The position numbers were made by a program, and so were the translations under genes. A DNA stretch of 64,000 nucleotides from Pleurodeles waltl (taxonomy: Eukaryota > Chordata > Amphibia > Caudata > Salamandridae): the NCBI RefSeq assembly GCF_031143425.1, contig NC_090445.1, positions 816,680,317 to 816,744,316 of the forward strand, written 5' to 3'. Under the pieces are notes generated by a model. That model saw only the letters and a list, made by a program, of their open reading frames with translations. It searched no databases and was not told the DNA's origin. Below, piece after piece: positions 12,528 to 23,487 of this stretch; positions within the stretch are counted from its first letter, which is position 1; each line of letters begins with the position of its first letter.

Positions 12528-13063
12528 GGGCCTGATTATAAGTTTGGCGGACGGGAACACCCATCTGGCAAACTCCCGATGGGGTGGTTGCCACCATGCT
12601 GGCTACCTCCCCGCTGGCCCTTTTATGGACTTTTCCGCTGGGCTGACCGGCAGAAGCCAAGGTGGCAATGCTGCCACCCGCAGGAGACACCAGTACCCCG
12701 CACAGCAGACAGTGCACATTATGAGGGTGCTGGGCAGGGGAACCCCTGCATTGCCCCTGCCACACACATGGACACTGCAGGGGCCTCCTTTTGGCCCCCT
12801 GCACCAGTTCTCCGCCAGCCTTTTCATGGCAGTTAAGCCAATGGTGAACCAGGTTGTAATCAGCAGGGCGGCACTGACTTCAGCACCGCCCTGGCTGATT
12901 CTAACCTGCACTACCGTTAGGATTTCTGATCCCGGCGGAGACAGTGGTTGGCAGGGCTGCCTGTCAACCTCCTATTGTGGCGGTCAGACCGCCATAACAG
13001 CTGTGGTACAACAGCCACTGCAAGTGAGGCGGTCCGAGGACCGTCACACTCATAATTGGGCCC
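12528..13063. mobile_element. Harbinger-type MITE with TAA target duplication
   Basis: It starts GGGCCTGATTATAAGTTTGG and ends ATAATTGGGCCC, with TAA at 12525-12527 and 13064-13066. The interior is GC-rich with the CCGCC/GGCGG words shared by other MITEs here. The 214-codon frame across it is not a gene. Confidence 0.85.
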
Positions 13064-13066
13064 TAA

Positions 13067-14213
13067 GTGCTCACTGGCATTTCAATTACAGACCTACACA
13101 AAATTCGTGTAATTTCCTGGGCTGAAATTATGGGAAATTAAAAACAAATTATAAGAATTTATGTAAAATGCTGATCCTGCATTTTGCTCTATTTTTCAGC
13201 ACAAAGGGTGACCATGCATTCATGGATGGAGATAAGGGCACATTTAGCAATTAAAAAATAGTACACAGATGATTTCATATCAACAACAGGTGCTCACATT
13301 CTATCCGTTCATGCTGTTTGTAAGATCCCACTGTCAAAATGTTTTCAAAATAAATTTAAATTATGCAATATGACATAATGGTGTAATTTCGGACATTTCA
13401 CATTACACGAATGCCAGAAATCATGCACAATTACATCAGCATAAACACATTTTCACTTGGGCCTAATTTTGAAGGACATGAGACATCAGTTTCTGTTTGA
13501 TGTCTTGCAGTGCATTGGACTGATGTATAACATCCACCCAAATATAAACTGCTGTGTCTGCCACTGCCTTGCCTTAGCTGCTAGTAGGGTTAATCCTCAA
13601 TTATGAGGGCAGCTGCACTATAGCAGGACAGTGGCTGGCCCTCATAGAAAGAGCATTGAAATATGTGCATTGTCAATAAGATGTCCTTTTTCTGCTTGAT
13701 GATGCTGCAAAGCTGTCTGGCAGGGCACAAAGCTAGGGGCGCCACTTCACATCTGCCTGGACACTGACAAAAATAATCCTAGAGATTCCCTATGGGAACA
13801 TTGGAATGACACAATCAACTAAATCCCTATCATGAATAAAACTGATAATGGAAACATATTTAACTGGAGAGATCCGTGTCTGCAGAAGAATGGAAGGTAA
13901 GCCTTGATAATGAGAGTTTATCAGGGTGTCAGGGTGATGGAGATTGTGTGCCCCACCCCAGGAATTAGGAAGGTTCTGGACATTTCACCATGCTTGCTAG
14001 ACATGAATGGCAGGATGGGGAGAAATCCTGTAGTTTTCCTGAGTTCAGAGCTAGTGCTCACCACCCTCAAACATTCTATCTTGTTCATGTCCATTTTAGA
14101 ATTAGGCCCTGATTACCACAGGTAGAGGCAGACTCTGTATTTCTGCCATATATGAATCCAAGTTTCTTTCATCATGGGGCACGTGCTAGGACTTTGACTG
14201 AAAAAGACTATTA
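13067..14213. other. No gene seen
   Basis: About 1.1 kb between a MITE and the gypsy element. I see no exon, RNA gene or clear repeat. Confidence 0.45.
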
Positions 14214-14414
14214 ATTACTTTTGCCATGTATAGCTTCTTTACCAGCCTGGGTACACTGCCAATGAATACACCACACACAGAGCTGGGTATTGAACGTCTT
14301 TATTTGTCTGTGTGTAACAGCGAACTCAAGATTCTAAGCCTGCATTCACCACACTGTAAGACTTACGTCAGGAGCCAAAAGGACCCCACCATAAATAACT
14401 GACACAACACTACA
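14214..14414 (-). repeat. Gypsy 3' LTR with preceding polypurine tract
   Basis: On the minus strand AAAGGGGGGAAG (14427-14416) precedes TGTAGTGTTGTGTCAG, the expected polypurine tract and LTR start. AATAAA at 14304-14299 is a plausible polyadenylation signal. The downstream edge near 14214 is estimated. Confidence 0.6.
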
Positions 14415-14819
14415 ACTTCCCCCCTTTAATAACAAAAAGTTTTTTTTACAAATATGTATAATCATAGTTCTTGGATGAGCTTTCGTGGCTCTCTGATTAC
14501 TCGTCCTGATCGATTCTTTGGAAACTGGGAAATGGCAGTAGAAGAGTCCACGATCTGCATTGGCAATGCAGGAGCAACAGCAGTCAGGGATTTTTCAATT
14601 GTCCTTTGAAAACTAGTCTCACGTTGAAATGAGTATCTGATGAGTGGTGAGCTACACGTCGGAAATGTGAAGATTCTCCCATAATGAACTTCCCAGGACG
14701 TTGGGTAGTCACCATGTGTCCTTTGCCTGTTTAGATATGTAATGGCTCAGCTTTGAATGGAGCATCAGACTTATGTTTTCTCGACTGATGTACAAGTACT
14801 TCCCTTCTAGTGAAAAAAA

Positions 14820-15362
14820 TGGGCCATATACACAAAGCCCTTGAGCCGCCATTGCGTCACTTTTTGTGAAACAATTGTGGCACAAACCAGTAAATCATAT
14901 TTATGAAGCCACGCAACGCCACATTGCATGGCTTTCAGCGGCCTCATAAATACGGAGTAAGGCAAGGCAGCACAAATTGCTGCATTGCCTTACTCTTCTA
15001 AGCATTCAATGGGCATTGTGGTGGGTGTTCACCCAATGAGGAGAATTATTACTATTTCTCCTGGATTTTTCCTCTTTCTAGGTGTGCTGCATTATGCAGC
15101 AAACCTAAAAAGAGGAAAACGCCTCCCACGATTGTTCTGGTGCAGGAAGATGTCCTTTCCTGCACAAGAACAATCCTGCCTGCAACACAGGGACCTTTGC
15201 ACAATGGTGTTAGGCTGCCAAAAGGGCACCAGCCCAGGAGAAAAGGCCGTACATTTGCCATATTGGGTAAATATGATGCATTCCTGCTCTTTTCCTTTGA
15301 TGCAGGGCAGCACAGCTAGGTAACATGCTGCCTTGTGTCAAACACTCATAAATGCCCCAATG
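14820..15362. mobile_element. Short non-autonomous element inside gypsy
   Basis: It starts GGCCATATACACAAAGCCC and ends TCATAAATGCCCC, both flanked by AATG, a possible 4-bp duplication. The interior has GCATTG/CAATGC words and an inverted AAGAGGAAAACGCC / CCTCTTT stretch. It interrupts the spacing between integrase and LTR. The family is uncertain. Confidence 0.4.
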
Positions 15363-16255
15363 TATTTCACAAGCTGTCACTTATCTGCGTAGGCCTTCAT
15401 TTTTCTTGTACGATCCAAGTCTTTGGAACAGATTTCTTCCTCAGTACTCAATCTTCTGTTGGTACATTGAGATAATTGGGTCATCATGGCGCTCCTGAAC
15501 ATTAAAGTTGCAGGGAGTTCACCTGTGGGGAAACACTAAGCTCACAGGGTAGAATTCAAGATAGTGTTAAGGTAAAGCTTTTCCAATACAGCATGCTGAA
15601 CAGCTTTATTCAATGTACTCATGAAATGTTTGACATGGCTGAAAAGGTGTGGTCTTCTGATGCTTCACATTAAGATGACTGAGAAAGTCTCAATATTCTC
15701 CACTGTTGAAAGGTGGGCCGTTGTCAGATTTTAAGATCGCAGGAATTCCACATGTTGCAAAGATGCTGTCTAGTCTCTTGATGATTCTCCCATGAGTGAT
15801 AGGTGAGAGCTTTTTGTATCAATGAGAAATTTAAGTATTCATCAAAAAACACCATCAGGTGATGTCAATTTTCAAGAGGACCAAAAAAGTAAACAGCCAT
15901 TATTTCTCATACATGCTTTGGCAACTGTGACATACTTAAGGAACGCTAATTGGTTTTCGATGATAGACAGTTGCATAGATGACAGGCCTTCAACTCTCTT
16001 TCAACTCTCTCATCGAGGTGAAGAAACCAAACTCCATCTCGGAAAGCCTGCTTTGTGGCAATGAGTCCACAATGTTCTCCATGGCCACTTCCACTTTTTG
16101 TTGTTGCAGACTCTCCAGAATAGCAATTCTCTAACCCCTCAGGATAATGCCTTTTTGAGCTACCGACAGTTCACCTTTGAGATTTGTAAACTTCTGATAT
16201 TCACTGTTACTGGCAAGAGGTGGAGTGGGATGAATGATGTGATATAATGTCTTTT
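15363..16255 (-). pseudogene. pol: Gypsy integrase region
   Basis: Minus-strand translation includes KSDNGPPFNSGEY, the block around the second catalytic Asp of the DD35E core (SDNG at 15717-15728), followed by HLNVKHQKTTPF. A Cys/His-containing N-terminal part lies toward 16200. The frame is broken many times. Integrase would insert the cDNA copy into the genome. Confidence 0.65.
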
Positions 16256-16920
16256 CAATTTATCATGTCATCATCTTGACTCGTGGCAGTGACAATTTGC
16301 TCCAATGAAATGGCAGCTGGTGTGTTTGATTTTACAATTAAATTTAAGCAGACTTCAGCCATCTTGGAAGGGTTATCATGACACCGTATAGGCTCTCTGG
16401 AGAAGTAGTCAGCAGGGTTTTCATCTTTATATGGACGGTGCACGATTGTGTACTTGTATGCTTGTAGTCATAGACCCCAGCGTTCAATGCGAGGAGGCAT
16501 CTTGGCCTTTGGATTGCCAAAGATGTTGAGCAATGCTTGATGATATGTCACAAGTGTAAAAGGCTTTCTGTATAAGAACACGTGGAAATGTTCTCAAGCC
16601 CACACCAATGCTAAACTTTCTTTCTCGGGTTGTGAATAAGCACATTCAGTTGGAGTCAAACGTTTGCTTCCATATGCACAACATGTCTTCGAGCAGATAT
16701 AGCTGCTGTGTTGTGCAAGGATTACACCTAACCTGGCTGGGCTAGGGTCAACACCAACTTCTGTTTGAAGCTTTGGATACAAATATGCTATTTCAGTAGC
16801 GTTCTCAACAGCTTGTTTGATTCTCTTGAAGCTCTGCTGGCCTTCATGTGACCAATTAAATAAACCATTCTTTTTCATCAAGGCCCTCAATGGAGCACTC
16901 ACGATGACAAAGTCTTGCAT
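16255..16920 (-). pseudogene. pol: Gypsy RT thumb and RNase H region
   Basis: The 108-residue frame (16920-16594) matches the RT-thumb to RNase H transition: APLRALMKKNGLFNWSHEGQ, then VDPSPARLGVILAQHS and QPEKESLALVWA, which carry the Asp and Glu positions of the RNase H active site. The next frame (16443-16255) has YKDENPADYFSR, the conserved end of this domain in vertebrate gypsy elements. A stop and a shift separate the two pieces. Confidence 0.8.
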
Positions 16921-17279
16921 GTGTCTTGCATGTGTCTAACAGGCTATGCCAAAGAATGAACATAACATGTAAACATCTTGTGGGGGACTGACATTTGACA
17001 AAGCTTACAAGTTAGCTGGATCGGGTGTCATACCCCCATCAGAGAAGATATAACCAAACTTTAGCTTTGTTTCATGGAATTCACATTTCTCTGTATTCAA
17101 ATTTAAAACTGCACCAACAAGTACACAACACACTTGCTTGAGAGCTGTATTGTGTTCCTTCTGTGTAGCTCTGGAAATTAATACGTCATCACTCTAGTTG
17201 AAAGCAATCGTGACGGGCTGTCTGATACGCTGAGTGACATCTTGAAAAAGCTCTTCAACTGATGACACACAGAATCTTA
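16921..17279 (-). pseudogene. pol: Gypsy RT, second part, left of the MITE
   Basis: Minus-strand fragments of RT palm coding continue from the MITE edge at 17279 to the thumb near 16921. They are heavily interrupted, and the YxDD box is no longer clear. The segment is assigned from its position between 18286-18501 and 16594-16920. Confidence 0.5.
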
Positions 17280-18159
17280 GGGGGTCATTATGACCCCGGA
17301 GGTCGGTGTTATAGTGCAGGTATTACCACCAACAGGCTGGTGGTACATACCTCCACTATTATGACATTGGCGGTTTGGCCAAAGCCAAACTGCCAAGTTA
17401 ACACACCGACCACCATGGTGGTAATGACCGCCAGGCTGCAGACTACAGTCCCCAGCCCGGCGGCCGTCACTGGGCCGCCCATGGCATTTTGACCCCACCC
17501 ACCGCCATGGTTTCCGTAGGTTCTGTACAGCCACGGAAACTATGGCAGTAGGCACTATCAGTGCCAGGGAATTCCTTCCCTGGCACAGATAGGAGTCTCC
17601 CCAGCCGCCCTCCCCCTCCCTAAAGCCGTCCCCTCCACCCCCTGACCCCCTCCACATTTACACACATACACGCACATACATACACACCCATACATACACG
17701 CGTACACACATTCACCCACGCATGCATACATTCATACACACTCACAAACATACATCCAGGCATACACACAAACACACGACACAACATGCACGTACACACA
17801 CACACACACACTCAAGCACACACACATTACACAGGCATGCACGCATTCAAACACAGTCACACACACCCCCCCACACGCACAAAATACCCCCTCACCCCAC
17901 TCTCCTGTCGGAGAACTCGACTTACCTGCTTGCAGGGGGTCCTTTGGCAGGAGATCATGGAACATGATGCGGTAGGCGGTGTTTTGCTGGTGTGGCGCTG
18001 CTGCTGGCAGCAGCGTCACCTTACCGCCGTCCGCCACCATTACTGTAGCCGGAATTCCGCTGGCCTTCTGGCAGAATTCTGGCTATGGTCAAAATGCCAT
18101 GGATGGTCGGTAGCCACGGCAACAGTATCTTGGCAGCCGTCGCCATCACCGTGAGGGCC
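17280..18159. mobile_element. Harbinger-type MITE inserted in gypsy RT
   Basis: It begins GGGGGTCATTATGACCCCGG and ends GTGAGGGCC, with TTA at 17277-17279 and 18160-18162. The ends match other local MITEs by their GTCATTATGACC and CCAACAGGCTGGTGG words. The interior contains a CA-rich simple repeat. Gypsy RT coding lies on both sides, which proves insertion into the older element. Confidence 0.85.
17655..17880. repeat. ACAC/ACATAC-rich simple repeat within MITE
   Basis: Degenerate CA dinucleotide and CATACA runs over about 225 bases. They create spurious His/Thr-rich frames on one strand and Cys/Val-rich frames on the other. Confidence 0.85.
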
Positions 18160-18162
18160 TTA

Positions 18163-18501
18163 GTCTTTTGTATCTAAATAGACCAATATGTCTAGAAAAC
18201 ATTGAAATATACCAAAAATTTTCCTCCATGTCCAACTGATGATATATTTTATTTAAATCAAGGCAAGAGAGGATGTTTGCACCATTCAATTGTGTGGACC
18301 TGGAAGCCATGCTCTTTCAATTGCCTTGTTCATATGACACATATCCACACTGATGTGTACAACTCCTTCTCTGACCTTTTTGTGTACTACCACTATGGGA
18401 GAAACCCATGGCGTTGAACTAGTATAATGTTCAATCAAATCATGTTCAAGTAAGGATGCAAGTTCCTTTTCAACAGTTCTTGTAAATGAAATACAATTCA
18501 T
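18163..18501 (-). pseudogene. pol: Gypsy RT N-terminal part
   Basis: The frame at 18501-18286 reads LLEHDLIEHYTSSTPWVSPI then VVVHKK, VDMCHMNKAIERAWLPGP, the classic start of vertebrate Ty3/gypsy RT. It continues toward the MITE edge with a DLNKIYHQLD-like block that carries frameshifts. No intact frame spans the domain. Confidence 0.8.
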
Positions 18502-18960
18502 CTGTGTCTTTGAGCAATAGGACAGACATCCTCATTAATACGCAACTGCACTTTCTTGGTCTCAAGTTTTCTTAACTCATGGAACAATGAAGGGAGCTGG
18601 TTCACTGTTTCATGATGAACATTCATGTTGAATTTCACTGAGATCAGTCCCATAGCAGGGGCCATACTGAAACTGAGTAAATAGACACTTGATGCACTAC
18701 CTTGAATTTCATGAATGAGCACTTGCACTTTTTCCTTCTTGTGTTGCTTTGCTGCTAGAAATGAACGTTTACTTTTTAATGACATTGATGCAGCCAATAA
18801 ATATAAAATTACATTTTTGATGGCATCAATCTTGGCAATGGAGATAGTGAATTATATTTCTCCTCAGACATAATGTTTATCGACGCACCACAGTTGATAA
18901 TGAAAGGTATTGATCAACCATTTACTTTCAGCATAATCTTTTTAACAAGGTTTGAATGGC
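18502..18960 (-). pseudogene. Gypsy protease region with altered active site
   Basis: At 18898-18881 the minus strand reads INCGAS followed by INIMSEE, aligning with the DTGAS-type active site of gypsy proteases but with Asn in place of the catalytic Asp and Cys in place of Thr. A 99-residue frame (18797-18498) follows, corresponding to the protease to RT linker. This supports loss of function. Confidence 0.6.
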
Positions 18961-19228
18961 TGTGGTGCTTTTTCATGATGACTTTTCTTTGACTTATATT
19001 TTTCTTTGCATGCGGCCAGTTCAACATATGAAAATTTTTGTGAGGTAAACATTGGCACTGGACAACCATCTTCTTCTCTTTCACTTGATATTGATAAAGA
19101 AGAACATTTTGACAATGATTTAGATGATGATTGACTTCATTTGGTGTTGATTTGTCTCAGCTGGTGTTGTTGTATGACCTTTGCGGGCATGCGTTGAACA
19201 TCACTTCTAAAATGTTTGGGCAGCCATT

Positions 19229-20241
19229 TTGAGTTCCCGCTGTGACGCACGTAATTTTTCCTTCATTTTACAAACCGTTTCAAAACAGCCTTTACATATC
19301 TATCCAAAGGCGGGACATTCAACTTCGTGTGGAAATGAAAATCCACACCTGAAACACAGTTTATTTCCCCGTGGTGATATCACTTTGTGTCCTTCAGCCT
19401 TGAGCTTCTGCCTACTTTCATATTCAAGAGTGACTCACTTGGGGCACCTCCAGCCTCCATGGCAAAAGCTTTTTGATCGGCACGCTCTTCAGCTCTGGTA
19501 GCCATGAGAACTCTTTCCAGAGTTGCTCTCAGCATTCGTCGTCTGAATTAATCTGACAGGCATATGTCAGTAACTCTGAGCTGTAGTGCTTCCTCATCAT
19601 TAAATACATTGAACTTACAGTGTTTGAGGAGTGTATCAAGCTTGTCAACAACTTTGTCTATTGTTTCACCAAATCCCTGTCATTCTTGACTGAAAATGTA
19701 ACTTTCGTAAGCTACATTTGCCATTGAATTGAATTTGAGATTCAAGGCTTCTTTGATTTGACGATATGTAACTTTATCAGTTTGCAGCATTTTTTTATGA
19801 CTTCTTTAAACACCATCAACAGCAAGATTCTGCAGGTATCTGAGAATCTTCTTGTTTTCTGTTTCTTCTAGTGCATCAATGAAATCATCAAATGTCTCTA
19901 TCCAAGCAGTCAATCTATTGCAAATATTATTCTTTTTGGTAGGATCGAATGATAGTGGTGGTTTTAGGAAGGTGGCCGCATTATAACTGTTTCTGGAATT
20001 GGCTGACAGAATCGAGTTCTCTTCGAAACTGTCTACTGTACACTAGGACTCGCTTCATCCCTGCTATCTCTAAGGCCTTGTGATGTGCTGGCCACTGGGT
20101 CATCTTGGACAGTCTGTGAAACTGTGACGTATTTCTTGGCCTCCATTGGAAAAACAGCCTTTCACTATTCTGATCACTGCTCTCAGCCTTTCTGAGACCT
20201 GCAGAGTTGTTCTGAGCCCCACTCAGCAGCTTTGGTGGCAT
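19229..20241 (-). pseudogene. gag: Gypsy gag region with zinc knuckle
   Basis: The probable start is the ATG at 20241 (MPPKLLSGAQ...). Fragments include AWIETFDDFIDALEETENKK and IFSQE...GETIDKVVDKL, typical of gypsy capsid. A CFRCGFSFPHEVEC zinc knuckle lies at 19355-19314, with a second CKGC...C cluster after it. Several stops and shifts break it. The capsid would package the element RNA. Confidence 0.65.
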
Positions 20242-20833
20242 GCCGTTTCGGTTGTGGAGAGGTCCATAAGCACCACCCTGGGCACTTTTCCTTGGGTGAC
20301 TTCCCCAGTGCAGTGGTATGATAATTCTCTTTAACGAGTTCTGGTGAGCAGATGACCATTTCTTTTACCTGAATTGGTTTGCTTTTACATGTCCTTTTGG
20401 GCTTTTTGATAACTGGTTAATTTCTGCCTCGCAGCACTTCTAATCGCAGAGTTATCTTGCAAGTTTCTGTTGCTATTTGCTGTACTTTCAAATCCTTGTT
20501 CTATCTTCAGCTTTATCACTCCTAATGATGTACAGCTTCATATTGCATAGTAGTGCAGTACCTCTCTTCATGGCCTTCCCAGCAGCTTCTTGTCCAACGG
20601 TGTTGAGAATTTTCAGTGAATCTTTTGTTATTTTCAAATGCTTCACACCGACTGAAGTTGTGCATCAAACGTTGATTCTGCACTTTGATAGACACACATG
20701 TGGCATGCATGAGCAGTTTGCTTGGGCCATGGCAAACTCTCAGGGAGAGCACTGTTGATCTTCAGGTTACAGTCCTACCGAGTCCATTAGAAGCCAAAAG
20801 GGTTCTGTCATTAATAACTCACGCAACACTACA

Positions 20834-21208
20834 CCCTGCCCTAAAACAAGATTTATAACAAAGGAGAAACCTTTATGACCAAACAGAACAAAGGGAAACA
20901 TTTAATAACAATGATGGGATTTCTTTATTTAAGTATCTTGCATTTATCAAACCTCTATACATTATTCAAATAATTAAAAAAACACATATCAATGTACTCA
21001 CGAGCCTCTCTTGGTAAATGAAATACTTTTATATTTTCTATATCCAGTACTTGAATAATTAAGAGAATAAATAATAATGAAAATAATGTGGTGCTCAGCA
21101 GCAGTTAATTTGTGATTTAAACAATCCAGTACACAAATCCATCCAGTGGTGTCAAATCAGTGATAAACCTTTGATAAAATATTGATGCTTCAACACAATA
21201 TTGTCAAC
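20834..21208. other. No gene seen; AT-rich
   Basis: AT-rich DNA between the gypsy 5' end and the next LTR-like segment. Nothing recognisable. Confidence 0.45.
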
Positions 21209-22786
21209 TGTGGGCCCCGTCAGGACAAAGGACATCTGTAAAGTGCCTGTGCTCCCCACTTAAACATGCTTATATTGACTTATATCTGTTTGGTGCATTT
21301 CATTTGCCTGCAAATCTCTAGCCAGCATATAAATATTATAGTAGGCATTTAGGAAAAGTAACTTTTAGAAACTTACTTTTTCCTTTACTGAAGCTCCTGG
21401 AGGCTAATCTGCATTAGCTCTCCAGCAGCCGTCCAGCCTAGATTTTGACCTTAATGAGGCACGCAAACTTCTCCCAGAGCAGCAACGAAGGCCTAGTTGG
21501 AGATGTGTTTTCTTCCTATGGCAGGAATACCACTTGGGGTGAACCCAGGAGCTTAATTACGTTCAAGGAGGCCTGCCCTGTCAAATGTAAATGCCAGATG
21601 ACACCTAAAGAGGAGCAGACTTTGCAGCTCTAGTCCGGCTGGCAGGCACCAAACTCAATGAGAGAAAAGTGACCATTAGAACTGACAGTTTGTGATATCA
21701 GATGAGGAAACAGTTCTGAGTGGCTCTTTACAAGGGGAGAAGGATTTCCTCATCTTGGGTTTGGGTGTGAGGAGCACTAAGGGATTGTTTTCTGTGGGGA
21801 AAACATGAACTGTGAAATAAGTGTAGTGTTGTCCCTGGGAACTTTCATCTTATTGGTTAGGGAGGAGCTAGAATTCACCTCCATCCACTACCTAGTGCCA
21901 ACAGTAAAAATGGCATCTCAAAGCACCCTCCTGGGAACACTTTATGGTACTGCAGAAGAACAAAAAAGGACCTGCTCCCACTTCTACTCAGGTCAAAGAA
22001 ATGGTCTTCAAGGATCAGTTGGCTGATCTCCTGTGTGGATACAAGTTCAAAGAGGACTTTTTCCTGAAGTGACCAGCTGCTCTTTACCAACTGGACCTGG
22101 ACTGGACTTTGCTGATGGCCTCTGCTGGAGTGAGTCCTAGAAGTACTGGGAGCCTTATAAGCTACTAGCAGGAGATGTTCCAGAAACCTTGAAATGTTGA
22201 GACTTAGAAAATATTTGGATTTCTAAGACCTTTAGAGCCTCAGTGAGACATTGAGGCAGAGCTGTCTGATTTTGATATAACTTACTCAGATACTGCTTCA
22301 AACTTGGTCTGCTGAAGTAATTTTTTGCTCTATGTAAAGCCTAGGAAAGAAGCTAAAATCTTTGACCGGGATAAACTTTCTTTGTGTATACTACCCACGC
22401 TCCATTGTAGTGGGCCAGAAGTCACACCTAGACCCCAGTCTACCATTTCCAGAGACTATTAGTGGTCCTTTGAGTTTTTTGGTGCTATTTTCACTAAAAT
22501 CTTTAAAAACGAATCACACTAGTTCTCCTTCTCTGATTTTTGTTGCTTTGGTGTCATTTGGTTAAAAAATGTACTCTTGTTCAATAATTTGGTTTGGAAC
22601 TTTTTATTGTTGCTTTTTTGGACTTTATTACCATTTTAATACTGTATAACTCTTTTGCTCATTTTCCGAAGTTAAGCTTGTCTGCTCTGTACCATAGTTA
22701 CAAGGGGGTTGATTGCAGATTAATTTAGTGACTTTAAGGTTCAAGTCAGAAGTATTATTACTCCTTGAGGGATATGATTGCCCACA
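21209..22786. mobile_element. Candidate solo LTR
   Basis: The segment starts TGTGGGCCCC and ends ATTGCCCACA, so its outer 7 bases (TGTGGGC/GCCCACA) form the short inverted repeat typical of LTRs. Flanking pentamers TCAAC and CCAAA match only 3 of 5, so the target duplication is not convincing. No protein coding is seen. Length and style fit the other kilobase-size LTRs here. Confidence 0.45.
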
Positions 22787-22871
22787 CCAAATACTGATCT
22801 ACTGTTTTAAAATAGTCAGAAAACATTTAAATATTTCCTGAAATGGAGAGAATTTAAGTAGAAATACTGTT

Positions 22872-23487
22872 GCCCAGATTCTGCAGGTTTAGCGTTGGGT
22901 TAGCGTTACTTTTGTAAACCTTTTTTGGGATTCACAAACCAACGCAAATTGGTTTTTGCTTGAGCTGTATGGCAAAGTCCTGCAAAGCAGTGCAAAACCT
23001 TGCATGCATTATTTTGCATCAAGGGGGCATTACATAGGTGGTGCATGGGTGTACCATGCTACCGCCCATGCTTTTTGGAGCTAAACCCTATTCTCAAACA
23101 TCAGTAGAAAGTATTTTAGTGCCAACAATTAACATTGCTGAAAAGCAGGCGTAAAATGAAGATTTTGTTTTTATTTCTATGTGATTTTCCAACTTTGCAT
23201 GTGTGTTGCAATGTAAAACACACAAGCAAAGTAGGAAAAACTTTTTCAATGGTCTAGGCATAGTATTTTACACAGGAAGGATACCTCATGCACACACTCC
23301 AGCTCTTTGGTGCTAAAGTGTGTATGTGGTGCACAACACCTGAAATCAGATCCAGCACTAGGGAGAGGGGAGGAGAGTGCCATATGTATGTGAATATGGC
23401 ACTCTCCTTCTCACACCCTGCCACGCAGCGCTGCACACCATTTTTGCCTCCTCCGCTGTGTTGCAAGTCACCTCTCAGAATCTGGGC
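22872..23487. mobile_element. Short inverted-repeat element
   Basis: It starts GCCCAGATTCTGCAGG and ends CTCAGAATCTGGGC, giving a terminal inverted repeat of about 12 bases. CTGTT and CTGTG flank it, a possible 4-5 bp duplication. The GCATGCATTATTTTGCA and AAGGGGGCATTAC words in it recur in the element at 55199-56694. Non-coding. Confidence 0.55.

Larger units (their letters stand above)
14214..20833 (-). mobile_element. Ty3/gypsy LTR retrotransposon, decayed, with two later insertions
   Basis: Reading right to left: gag with zinc knuckle, protease, RT, RNase H, integrase, polypurine tract, 3' LTR. The RT is split by the MITE at 17280-18159, and a second short element lies at about 14820-15362 between integrase and LTR. 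Stops and shifts occur throughout, so the element is dead. A roughly 45-bp LTR-start motif (TGTAGTGTTGYGTSAGTTAT) occurs at both ends, at 14414 and 20833 on the minus strand, but similarity fades beyond it. The right-hand LTR is therefore partial or diverged. Confidence 0.8.

Noticed and set aside
12481..13125. 214-codon plus-strand frame
   Set aside because: It covers the MITE 12528-13063 from end to end; no domain, and several overlapping frames are equally open.
17620..18154. Cys/Val-rich and His/Thr-rich frames
   Set aside because: They come from the CA/CATACA simple repeat within a MITE.
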